44,791 nucleotides of DNA from an uncultured Lachnospiraceae bacterium (GTDB taxonomy: Bacteria > Bacillota > Clostridia > Lachnospirales > Lachnospiraceae): NCBI GenBank assembly GCA_902476265.1, contig CABSCP010000039.1, forward strand, positions 1 through 44,791. The letters are read 5' to 3'. The position numbers and the translations under genes were made by a program. Positions 1 through 7,175 of the stretch are shown one piece after another. Below the pieces are notes generated by a model. The model was not told the origin of the DNA and did no database searches. It saw only the letters and a list, made by a program, of their open reading frames with translations. How positions within the stretch are numbered: the stretch's first letter is position 1; every line of letters begins with the position of its first letter.

Positions 1-83
1 TCCTGTTTTCTTGGAATTTTCAGGGTTGCATTACTGTTTATTTGTCAAGGTTCTGTTGTCTGTCGCTCACAGGCGACTTGTTT

Positions 84-112
84 ATGTTATCACAAGTCCT
101 TCTGTTTGTCAA
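84..112 (-). promoter_or_regulatory. strong leftward promoter P3 (stable-RNA-like array)
   Basis: On the minus strand a -35 TTGACA (107-112) is separated by exactly 17 bp from a -10 TAACAT (84-89). An A-rich tract precedes the -35 like an UP element. It is the third of three equally built promoters spaced about 90-100 bp apart. All face left out of the window and no coding region lies downstream within the window. Confidence 0.65.
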
Positions 113-181
113 CAGCTTTTTTATTTTTTTCGACTTCTTTCGAAGTCTTTGTTGTGCTTTCGACAGCCGCAACAGTTTCAT

Positions 182-210
182 ATGATACCAGATCCGTCTG
201 TAACTGTCAA
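182..210 (-). promoter_or_regulatory. strong leftward promoter P2 (stable-RNA-like array)
   Basis: Minus strand -35 TTGACA (205-210), 17-bp spacer, -10 TATCAT (182-187) preceded by TGG, so an extended -10 is also present. A/T-rich sequence upstream resembles an UP element. This is the best match of the three promoters in the array. Confidence 0.75.
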
Positions 211-268
211 GCACTTTTTTTACTTCTTTTTTTAGAAGTTTCTGTCGCTTTTTGCGGCAACGAAGATG

Positions 269-297
269 ATTTTATCACTACATGCGTAAACTGTCAA
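269..297 (-). promoter_or_regulatory. strong leftward promoter P1 (stable-RNA-like array)
   Basis: Minus strand -35 TTGACA (292-297), 17-bp spacer, -10 TAAAAT (269-274). It is the most upstream member of the three-promoter array. Apart from these promoters and short hairpins (for example gacttc/gaagtc at 132-147), nothing gene-like is seen in 1-448. Confidence 0.7.
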
Positions 298-448
298 CCC
301 CCTAATTTTCATTTTTTATTGTCAGAGTTCCCTCTCCTTTTCTACGTCCGGAGATCTGTAATTTCAAAACACATGATTGCCTGTCTTCTTATTTTACAGA
401 CAGGGGTTTTATGAGAATGGCTGCCGGGCAAAGAGCTTTCTTATTACA

Positions 449-483
449 CAAAAATATCGCCGGTAAATTACCGCCGGCGATAT
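449..483 (-). terminator. Rho-independent terminator of the opp-aro operon
   Basis: A perfect 10-bp stem (atatcgccgg 454-463 with ccggcgatat 474-483) lies just past the stop of the HExxH gene. On the minus strand it is followed by a short T run. It closes the leftward operon. Confidence 0.8.
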
Positions 484-496
484 CATTATTTTTTCT

Positions 497-1276
497 TTAC
501 ATTTCCGATTTCCGGATATGGTTTCTGATTTCCGTTTCATGCTCCTGGCAATAAACATAACTATTTTTCATGAAATCCGCAATGCTCTGGCTGTGATACA
601 TCTCATCCAGTGTATCAAGAATATACGTTCCGTTTACTTTCATATCAAAAAAATACGGATAAATGCAGCCGCCTTTCTCCCTGTCAAAATAGGGATTAAT
701 CGAACTCAGCCGGGCATCTTTCATGACAGATTCCACCACCATCTCGCTTAAAACCCACTTTAAGGAAGGCCTTTCATATTCCTCATAGCTGTCCCCAAAG
801 ATCTCATGCCAGACAGAGAACCAGACGAAATGGATGATTTCGTGAATGGCTCCGCCAATCGCGCCTCTCTCACTGTTCAGATAGAAAATGTCAAAGGAAT
901 GTTTGGAAAGATCCCGCGGTTCAATGGGATTCATAGAAATATTGCATACCATGTCATGAAACAGGCCGGCACAATCCACTCCGAATGCATCGGATAGGGC
1001 CGCCGTTATTTGTGGTTTGCAATTTTCCCAATGTCCGGAATACAGGCGCACTTTCCCATTTATGGTATCTTCCAGTTTCTCATAGACAGACCTTAATATT
1101 TTTTCAAAATACGCCTTTCTGTCAGGAAGAGATAAGGAATGCGCATAGTTCCGATCCAGCTGAGGGTAAAAATGATACAGCGGTTCCGACCAGAATGCGG
1201 CATCCTCTTCTGTCTGAAATTCCATAATACGATCCAGCATATATTCAAATCCCGGATTGATCACTTTTAATTCCAA
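497..1276 (-). CDS. putative HExxH zinc metallopeptidase-like protein
   Basis: A 259-residue soluble protein that I cannot assign to a named family. The clearest feature is HEIIH at residues 145-149, inside GGAIHEIIHFVW. This is the HExxH zinc-binding and catalytic signature of zincins. A possible third ligand is an acidic residue in the helix around LSEMVVES (about 177-184). There is no signal peptide or membrane segment, so a cytoplasmic location is likely. The start is a TTG at 1274-1276 behind an AGAGGAAA-type ribosome site. It is the last gene of the leftward opp-yqeG-aro operon, 31 bp after aroKQ and followed by a clear terminator. Peptidase activity is inference from the motif. A peptide-processing role next to a peptide importer is possible but unproven. 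Confidence 0.6.
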   Translation of the reverse strand: MELKVINPGFEYMLDRIMEFQTEEDAAFWSEPLYHFYPQLDRNYAHSLSLPDRKAYFEKILRSVYEKLEDTINGKVRLYSGHWENCKPQITAALSDAFGVDCAGLFHDMVCNISMNPIEPRDLSKHSFDIFYLNSERGAIGGAIHEIIHFVWFSVWHEIFGDSYEEYERPSLKWVLSEMVVESVMKDARLSSINPYFDREKGGCIYPYFFDMKVNGTYILDTLDEMYHSQSIADFMKNSYVYCQEHETEIRNHIRKSEM

Positions 1277-1307
1277 TGAGGTTTCCTCTTTCTCAAAAAC
1301 ACACCCA

Positions 1308-2420
1308 TCACTCTTTATTCATAAAAAAATCAATTGCTTCCAGATATCCTTCCAGGCCATGGCCGTAAATCTGCTTATCGCATGCGGGCGCTGTCACGGA
1401 AACATGGCGGAACTCTTCCCGCTCCATGATATTGGAAATATGGACCTCTACCTTGGGCACTGTAATGCTCTCCAGCGCATCCCGGATGGCATAACTGTAA
1501 TGAGTATATGCGCCGGGATTGATGATGATCCCTTCTGTGCCGTCAAAATAAGCGGCCTGGAGCCGGTCAATGATCGCGCCCTCATGGTTGCTCTGAAATA
1601 CATCAATAAAAGCCCTGCACTCCATCCCTTTTTTCGCGATCAGATTCAGAAGATAATTATAGTCTCTGGTACCATAAACTCCTTTTTCCCGGATTCCCAG
1701 GAAATTTAAGTTAGGGCCGTTGATCACCAGAAGTTTTTTCAGACGCTTTTCCGGAAGCGCCGTTACTTTCCTGCTCTCAGAATCGGGATTCTCCGGGCGT
1801 TCATAACGCTGCTGCCTGTCATAGGGCTTTCTGCCCACAGTCTGACCGTTATAAAACGGTTTTTCCTGCTGCCCCTGAGACATCGTTCCCGGCATCTGGG
1901 GCTGCCGCGTCAGCGGACGAAGTCCCCTTTCTATTTCAAACAGAATCTGTCCGAAATTCTTCCCGTCCACATCCACAATCAGATCCGCTGCCGCTTCATA
2001 GGCTTCTTTTCTCTCTTCCAGCAGCTTTTGAATGCGCTCCATAGGATTTTCACACTGTAAAAGGGGACGGTTTGTGTCCTCTTTCACACGCTCGTAGATG
2101 GTTTCCGCCTTGGCTCTCAAATACACCACCTTACCGATTTCCTTCATGAGCGTCCGGTTTTCTTCCCGGACGGCCGCGCCGCCGCCGACGGAAATCACCT
2201 GGTTTTTCGCACTTTCCATCAACGCCCGCAGCGCTTCGGTCTCCAAACGCCGAAACGTTTCCTCACCGTCCTGTTCAAAAATCTCCGAAACGGTCTTCCC
2301 CTGTTTTTTTTCAATCCATTTGTCCGTATCCGTCATCGGCTGTTTGAGCCGATAGGATAATTTTACTGCCACACTGCTCTTTCCGCAGCCCATGAACCCG
2401 ATCAGTACTACATTGCCCAT
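1308..2420 (-). CDS. aroK-aroQ: bifunctional shikimate kinase / type II 3-dehydroquinate dehydratase (fusion)
   Basis: A 370-residue fusion of two shikimate-pathway enzymes. Residues 1-165 are shikimate kinase: P-loop GFMGCGKSS (8-16), the shikimate-binding DTD (31-33), GGGAA (79-83) and RPLL (118-121). Residues 166-227 form a Gln/Arg/Pro-rich linker that is probably disordered. Residues 228-370 are type II dehydroquinase: INGPNLNFLG, catalytic Tyr249, NPGAYTH (301-307) and EVHISN (325-330). The enzymes catalyse steps 3 and 5 of chorismate synthesis; step 4 is AroE, encoded directly upstream. Both are normally separate polypeptides of about 170 and 145 residues, and both active-site sets look intact. 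The gene begins with ATG behind GAGAGGGA, 37 bp after aroE, and is co-transcribed with it. Confidence 0.93.
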   Translation of the reverse strand: MGNVVLIGFMGCGKSSVAVKLSYRLKQPMTDTDKWIEKKQGKTVSEIFEQDGEETFRRLETEALRALMESAKNQVISVGGGAAVREENRTLMKEIGKVVYLRAKAETIYERVKEDTNRPLLQCENPMERIQKLLEERKEAYEAAADLIVDVDGKNFGQILFEIERGLRPLTRQPQMPGTMSQGQQEKPFYNGQTVGRKPYDRQQRYERPENPDSESRKVTALPEKRLKKLLVINGPNLNFLGIREKGVYGTRDYNYLLNLIAKKGMECRAFIDVFQSNHEGAIIDRLQAAYFDGTEGIIINPGAYTHYSYAIRDALESITVPKVEVHISNIMEREEFRHVSVTAPACDKQIYGHGLEGYLEAIDFFMNKE

Positions 2421-2457
2421 GGTCGTTCCCTCTCTTTCGTACTCCCTTTTCCTTCTG

Positions 2458-3336
2458 TCATTGTCCTGTTTTCCGAGAAAGCATTTGATAAATCTGATGA
2501 ACCAGCTCCTCCGGGACTGCCGTTGCGTTCCACAGTTCGAAAGCTTCCACCGCCTGATAAACCAGCATTTTCAGCCCGTTGTAGGATTTTCCGCCCGCTT
2601 CCCTGACGAGTTTCATGAATTTCGTTTCGGCGGGACGATAGATCAAGTCGTATCCCGTGTGCACTCTGCGGTAAAAATCCGGCTCTTCCACCGCTGCGGT
2701 CTCACAGTCCGGATAAAGGCCCACACTGGTTGCCTGGATCGCCAGACAGCTCTCACAGGGCAGCTTTCCTGCCGCCTCCAGTGCAAACGCCTGCACATGG
2801 CGGTGTCCTGTCTTAGCCCGTACTTCTTCCGCCACCTGTGCTGCCCTGTCCTGGCTGCGATTTAAAATCATGATGCTGCGGGCTCCCTTCAGCGCGCAAA
2901 GATAGGCTACCGCCCGGCCTACGCCGCCCGCCCCGAGCACCGCCACTTCTTCTCCCTGCAGCGAAACGCCGTCCTCCTGCATCGCCCGGTACAGGCCGCT
3001 CATATCCGTATTGTAGCCTTTAAAGCCGCCCGTCGTACGCACCAGTGTGTTCACCGACTCCATGGCCGCCGCCATAGGTTCCACATCCTTTAAAAAGGGA
3101 ATGACATCCTTTTTAAAAGGAACCGTCACATTCACCCCCAGCGCATTTAAAGCATAGGCGCCGGCTACCGCCTCACCGAGGCGTATCTTTTCCACCAGAA
3201 AAGGCACATAGGCAATATTGATCCCACAGCCCTTTGCCAGCGCATGATGAATGTCCGGAGACATGGTGTGTTCCACCGGATTCCCGATCAGACCGCACAA
3301 CCTTGTTTTCCCGTCAATGTGAATCGCAGTTTCCAT
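2458..3336 (-). CDS. aroE: shikimate dehydrogenase
   Basis: A 292-residue NADP-dependent reductase that converts 3-dehydroshikimate to shikimate in the cytoplasm. The N-terminal substrate domain has GNPVEHTMSP (18-27), NVTVPFK with catalytic Lys75, and GYNTD with Asp111. The Rossmann nucleotide-binding motif GAGGVGRA spans 135-142, followed by LNRS. Length is normal for the family. It lies 9 bp downstream of yqeG and just upstream of aroKQ, so three consecutive shikimate activities come from one transcript. A yqeG-aroE neighbourhood is also known in Bacillus (there with yqeH between them), which supports both calls. Confidence 0.95.
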   Translation of the reverse strand: METAIHIDGKTRLCGLIGNPVEHTMSPDIHHALAKGCGINIAYVPFLVEKIRLGEAVAGAYALNALGVNVTVPFKKDVIPFLKDVEPMAAAMESVNTLVRTTGGFKGYNTDMSGLYRAMQEDGVSLQGEEVAVLGAGGVGRAVAYLCALKGARSIMILNRSQDRAAQVAEEVRAKTGHRHVQAFALEAAGKLPCESCLAIQATSVGLYPDCETAAVEEPDFYRRVHTGYDLIYRPAETKFMKLVREAGGKSYNGLKMLVYQAVEAFELWNATAVPEELVHQIYQMLSRKTGQ

Positions 3337-3345
3337 TCCAAGACC

Positions 3346-3849
3346 TCACTGTTTTTGCTCTCTTCTATAAAAATATAACACAATTTTCTCCAATTGTCTC
3401 TTCAAAACAATCTGAATTTCTTCCTTTGGATGGATCGGTTTTACCAGAATGCTCTTTATTCCGGTTCTTTTTGCCCCCCACACATCCGTGAAGAGCTGAT
3501 CGCCGATAAAAAGGGTGGTTTTTTCATCGGTCCCCATCCGCTCCATGGCTCTCCTGTATCCCTTTTGGGAAGGCTTATCGGCCTTAAAAATATATCCGGC
3601 ATACCGGACATCCTCCGCAAAGCTTTTCACCCTGAGTTCCTTATTATTGGACAAAAGGGTGACGGCAAACCCGATTTTATGGAGTCGTAAAAAAAGCTTC
3701 TTCGCCCGCTCGTCCGCGGGCGCGCCGTGTGGCACCAGAGTGTTGTCCACATCATAAATGATTCCTCTGTATCCCTCCCGGTAGTAACCTTCATAGTCGA
3801 TTTCATAAGCGGAATCCGCCGTCAGATCCGGATAAAAAGTTTCAAGCAT
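3346..3849 (-). CDS. yqeG: YqeG family HAD (class IIIA) phosphatase
   Basis: A 167-residue HAD-superfamily phosphatase of the YqeG type. Motif I is DVDNTL with nucleophile Asp33 and acid/base Asp35. Motif II is LLSNN with a Ser in the usual Ser/Thr position. Lys of motif III lies in KADKPSQKGY, and motif IV is IGDQLFTDVWGA. There is no large cap domain, as expected for subclass III. The physiological substrate is not known for the family. Its start overlaps the end of oppF by 8 bp, indicating translational coupling, and aroE follows after 9 bp. Confidence 0.9.
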   Translation of the reverse strand: MLETFYPDLTADSAYEIDYEGYYREGYRGIIYDVDNTLVPHGAPADERAKKLFLRLHKIGFAVTLLSNNKELRVKSFAEDVRYAGYIFKADKPSQKGYRRAMERMGTDEKTTLFIGDQLFTDVWGAKRTGIKSILVKPIHPKEEIQIVLKRQLEKIVLYFYRREQKQ

Positions 3850-4597
3850 CCTCTTCTCCTATCCCAGCTGCCTCCAGCAGCGTTTTTGTATATGCATGGC
3901 GGGGTTCAAAAAATACGGAATCCACACCGCCGCTTTCCACAATCTGTCCGCCCTTCATGATCATCACTCTGTCGCTCATCCGGTAAACCACCCGCATGTC
4001 ATGGGAAATGAACAGAATTGCCAGCCCCATCTCCTCTTTCAACTGCAGCAGAAGATCCAGAATCTGGGCCTGAATCGTCACATCCAGAGCGGACACCGCT
4101 TCATCCGCCACCAAAAATCCCGGATTTGGCATGAGAGCTGCACCGATGCAGACACGCTGTCTCTGCCCGCCGGAAAGCTGACTGGGATAGCGCTCCGCTA
4201 TCTTTTCATCCAGCCCCACCTTTTTTAACATGAGAAGCGCCCTCTCTTTTCTCTCTGCCGGGCTGCAGCCGCCCATAATGCGCAGAGGCTCTTCCAGAAT
4301 CCAGCCGATCTTCTTAGAAGGATTCAGGGAGCCGTAAGGATCCTGAAATACCATCTGGGGACGGCTGCCAAAATGGATCACCTCTCCGGCATCCGGTTTT
4401 TCCAGCCCCAGGATCACCTTGGCCAGGGTGGATTTTCCGCAGCCCGATTCCCCTGCCAGCCCCAGGATTTCCCCTTCCTGCATGGAAAAGGAAATGCCTT
4501 TTAACACTTCTTTCTTCTCTCTTTTCGCCCAGGGCGCCCGTCGTTGTTGGGAAAACCCAATGCAGACATCCTGCACCCGCAATATTTCCTTTCCCAT
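3842..4597 (-). CDS. oppF: oligopeptide/dipeptide ABC transporter ATP-binding protein (OppF/DppF type)
   Basis: A 251-residue ABC ATPase, one of the two different ATPase subunits that power the peptide importer on the inner face of the membrane. Visible motifs in order are Walker A GESGCGKST (49-57), Q-loop VFQDPYGSLNP, signature LSGGQRQR, Walker B FLVADEAVSALD and switch-His ISHD. It ends shortly after the ATPase core and lacks most of the long C-terminal oligopeptide domain usual in OppF (about 300-330 residues). The ATG follows immediately after the oppD TGA, so the pair is translationally coupled. The exact substrate (di-, oligopeptide or nickel) cannot be read from the ATPase. Confidence 0.9.
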   Translation of the reverse strand: MGKEILRVQDVCIGFSQQRRAPWAKREKKEVLKGISFSMQEGEILGLAGESGCGKSTLAKVILGLEKPDAGEVIHFGSRPQMVFQDPYGSLNPSKKIGWILEEPLRIMGGCSPAERKERALLMLKKVGLDEKIAERYPSQLSGGQRQRVCIGAALMPNPGFLVADEAVSALDVTIQAQILDLLLQLKEEMGLAILFISHDMRVVYRMSDRVMIMKGGQIVESGGVDSVFFEPRHAYTKTLLEAAGIGEEDA

Positions 4598-5401
4598 TCA
4601 ACGTCCCTCCGGCCTTTTTTTCTCGCATTTCGGAATCGCGGCAATCAGCCTCTGTGTATACTGCTCCCTGGGATTTTTAAAAATCTCCTCCATCGTCCCG
4701 CTTTCCACAATGCGGCCGCCCTGCATCACCACAACCCGGCTGCACAGTCTTTTTACCAGGCTTAAATCGTGGGAAATAAAAAGGACCGCAGTGTGCCTGT
4801 CTTCATGGATCCGTTTGAGCAGTTTCACAATCTGGGCCTGGATGGTCACATCCAGAGCGGTGGTAGGCTCGTCCGCGATCAGAAGCTTCGGCTCACAGAT
4901 CATGGCGGCCGCAATCATCACCCGCTGGCGCATGCCGCCGGAAAGCTGATGGGGGTATGCCTGATAGACCCTCTCCGGGTCCTCCAAATCCACTTCCTCC
5001 AGCATTTTGAGCGCCCTTTTTTTCCGTTCTTCCTTTGTCATCTCTTTATAATGGATGCGCAGCGGTTCCTCCACCTGCCACCCCACCCGGTAAACCGGAT
5101 TCAAAGAAGTCATGGGTTCCTGAAATACCATGGCAATTTCGTTTCCCTGCAGCGCCCGCAGGGCATTTCTTTCACAGTTTAAAAGGTCTGTCCCTTCAAA
5201 CAGAATCTGCCCTTTTTTCTTCATATCATGTCGGGACAAAAGCCCCGCAATCGCCATCGCAGTCATGGATTTCCCGGATCCCGATTCCCCTACCAGACCA
5301 ACGATTTCGCCCGGCTGCATATGGAGATTGAAATCGTAGACCACCGTTTCCGGCACTATATGATCATGAAATTCGATATTTAAACCGATTACATCCAGCA
5401 T
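4598..5401 (-). CDS. oppD: oligopeptide/dipeptide ABC transporter ATP-binding protein (OppD/DppD type)
   Basis: A 267-residue ABC ATPase and partner of the OppF-type subunit. It has Walker A GESGSGKSM (the final Ser/Thr is Ser, then Met), Q-loop VFQEPMTSLNP, signature LSGGMRQR, Walker B LLIADEPTTALD and ISHD. Together with the downstream ATPase it should form the heterodimeric motor of the importer. The C-terminal extension with Cys residues that binds an iron-sulfur cluster in some DppD proteins is absent, as the protein stops soon after the core. It has an AAAGGAG ribosome site 16 bp downstream of the OppC stop and is coupled to oppF. Confidence 0.9.
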   Translation of the reverse strand: MLDVIGLNIEFHDHIVPETVVYDFNLHMQPGEIVGLVGESGSGKSMTAMAIAGLLSRHDMKKKGQILFEGTDLLNCERNALRALQGNEIAMVFQEPMTSLNPVYRVGWQVEEPLRIHYKEMTKEERKKRALKMLEEVDLEDPERVYQAYPHQLSGGMRQRVMIAAAMICEPKLLIADEPTTALDVTIQAQIVKLLKRIHEDRHTAVLFISHDLSLVKRLCSRVVVMQGGRIVESGTMEEIFKNPREQYTQRLIAAIPKCEKKRPEGR

Positions 5402-5417
5402 TTCCCTTTTGCTCCTT

Positions 5418-6224
5418 TCAATTTTCGGTCCCTTTCAGGCCTTCTCCCAACAGGGAAAATCCCAGCACCATCAGGATCAGGAAAACGCCCGGAAACAGCG
5501 CATAGCCCGGCGCGGAAAACAGATAGGTCTGTGCTTCCGACAGCATCCTGCCAAGGCTCGCATCCGGCGGCTGCACGCCGATCCCCAGGTAGCTCATTCC
5601 CGCTTCCGCCAGCACCGCATTATTAAAACCGATCATCACGGCGGAGAGGAGCACCTGTATGGTGTTGGGCAGGATGTGTACGAACATGATGCGCAGATCT
5701 TTTGCCCCCGCCAGCCTGGCGCTTTTCACATAATCCATATTCCGGCAGCGGATGAATTCGCTTCGCACAATCCGGGCAAAGCTGGGAATAAACGCGATCC
5801 CCAGCGCCACGATCACATTATATTTGCCGCTTCCCAAAAGACTGATAAAAACCAGCGCCAGAAGAATGCTCGGGAATGCAAAAAGCGCATCGTTTACGCG
5901 CATCAGAATTTCGTCCAGAAGACCGCCGTAATATCCGGTAAAAGCGCCCAGCACAACGCCGAAAAAGGTGCCGATGGCAACCGTGCCCACCGCCACAAAC
6001 AATGTTGTGCCGCCGCCTTTTAAGACCCGGCTGAAAATGTCTCTGCCGAAGTTGTCACAACCCATAATATGGGAAAAGGAGACACCGGCAAGCTTTTTTG
6101 CGCCGTCCATGGCTTCCGGGTCATAGGGCGTCCAAACGGCTCCTGCCAGAATAAACAAAAGCAGCACCCCGGTTATGGCCGCTCCAAGAATGAAATTTTT
6201 ATTTTTAACCTTTTTCATAAGCAT
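5418..6224 (-). CDS. oppC: oligopeptide/dipeptide ABC transporter permease (OppC/DppC type)
   Basis: A 268-residue membrane permease. An N-terminal hydrophobic helix (about 10-30) follows a short basic leader. A periplasmic-type segment contains the HIMGCDNFGRDIFSR motif characteristic of OppC/DppC, followed by five further hydrophobic helices. The EAA loop that contacts the ATPases is present as EAGMSYLGIGVQPPDASLG. Its ATG follows the oppB stop directly (TGAATG), so it is co-translated with OppB. Start at residue 1 or 3 (MLM) cannot be distinguished. Confidence 0.92.
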   Translation of the reverse strand: MLMKKVKNKNFILGAAITGVLLLFILAGAVWTPYDPEAMDGAKKLAGVSFSHIMGCDNFGRDIFSRVLKGGGTTLFVAVGTVAIGTFFGVVLGAFTGYYGGLLDEILMRVNDALFAFPSILLALVFISLLGSGKYNVIVALGIAFIPSFARIVRSEFIRCRNMDYVKSARLAGAKDLRIMFVHILPNTIQVLLSAVMIGFNNAVLAEAGMSYLGIGVQPPDASLGRMLSEAQTYLFSAPGYALFPGVFLILMVLGFSLLGEGLKGTEN

Positions 6225-7166
6225 TCAATCCATTGTAATTCTGGGATCAATCACCTTATAAATGATATCCACCAGGAAGTTGATGAAAATGACAAGAAAC
6301 GCGATGCAGACGATGACCGCCTGTACCACCGGATAGTCCCGGTTGGAGATGGAGGTCAGAAGAATCCTGCCCAGCCCCGGGATATTAAACACCTGTTCTA
6401 TAATAATGCTGCCCGCCACCATATCCGCCAGCGCCATTCCCAAAAAAGTCACCACCGGAATCAGCGCATTTTTTAAAACATGGTGATATAAAACCGCTTT
6501 CGTTCTGTTCCCTCTGCTGTATGCCGTGCGGACATAGTCCAGCTTCATTTCAGACAGAACAGAGGTGCGCAGAAGCTTCACCGCCATGGCCGCCTTGGGC
6601 AGCGCAATCGCGGTTGCAGGAAAAAACAGATAACCGGCAAACTTATAAAAATTCACTGTATAAGAAACATATCCTCCCGGTGTGAACAGATGCAGAATCA
6701 GCCCGAACACGAGGGTGATCAGAATGCCTGAAAAGAAGGGAGGAACCGCCATGATGATCTGATTGACCACCATGATAAACCGGTCCAGCCGTCCTCCCGC
6801 GTGATGGGCACAGGTGATCCCCAGAGGAATGGAAATGAGCACCATGATCAGAAAAGACATGACCGTAAGCGTCAGCGTCACGGGAATCTTTTCCCCGATC
6901 ATCGCTGTCACCGGCATCCGGTAACTGTAAGAGGTCCCGAAATCTCCCTGGATAAAATGGAACGCCCAGCTACCAAACCGGACAAGAAGAGGTTCATTCA
7001 ACCCCATTTCTTCCCGCAGCGCAGCCACCTTCTCCGGCGTGGCCTGGGTCCCCAGCATCGAAGTGGCCGGGTCTCCCGGTATTACGGCAAAAGCCGCAAA
7101 TACCAGGAAGGACACCACCAGAAGCGTCGCAGCAAGCCCTGCCAGCTTCTTTGCAAAATACTTCAT
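6225..7166 (-). CDS. oppB: oligopeptide/dipeptide ABC transporter permease (OppB/DppB type)
   Basis: A 313-residue permease with a first transmembrane helix at about 10-30, followed by the conserved FAVIPGDPA segment and a MGLNEPLLVRF motif. Five more membrane helices follow. The C-terminal domain carries the EAA-like ATPase-docking loop and IIIEQVFNIPGLG, the family hallmark. It pairs with OppC to form the channel. It lies 9 bp downstream of the binding-protein gene and reads straight into oppC. Confidence 0.93.
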   Translation of the reverse strand: MKYFAKKLAGLAATLLVVSFLVFAAFAVIPGDPATSMLGTQATPEKVAALREEMGLNEPLLVRFGSWAFHFIQGDFGTSYSYRMPVTAMIGEKIPVTLTLTVMSFLIMVLISIPLGITCAHHAGGRLDRFIMVVNQIIMAVPPFFSGILITLVFGLILHLFTPGGYVSYTVNFYKFAGYLFFPATAIALPKAAMAVKLLRTSVLSEMKLDYVRTAYSRGNRTKAVLYHHVLKNALIPVVTFLGMALADMVAGSIIIEQVFNIPGLGRILLTSISNRDYPVVQAVIVCIAFLVIFINFLVDIIYKVIDPRITMD

Positions 7167-7175
7167 AATAAACTC

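Noticed and set aside
11..414. Two rightward ORFs (74 and 102 codons) in the first 400 bp
   Set aside because: They are Phe/Leu/Ser-rich translations of a T-rich promoter array, without ribosome sites or recognisable domains.
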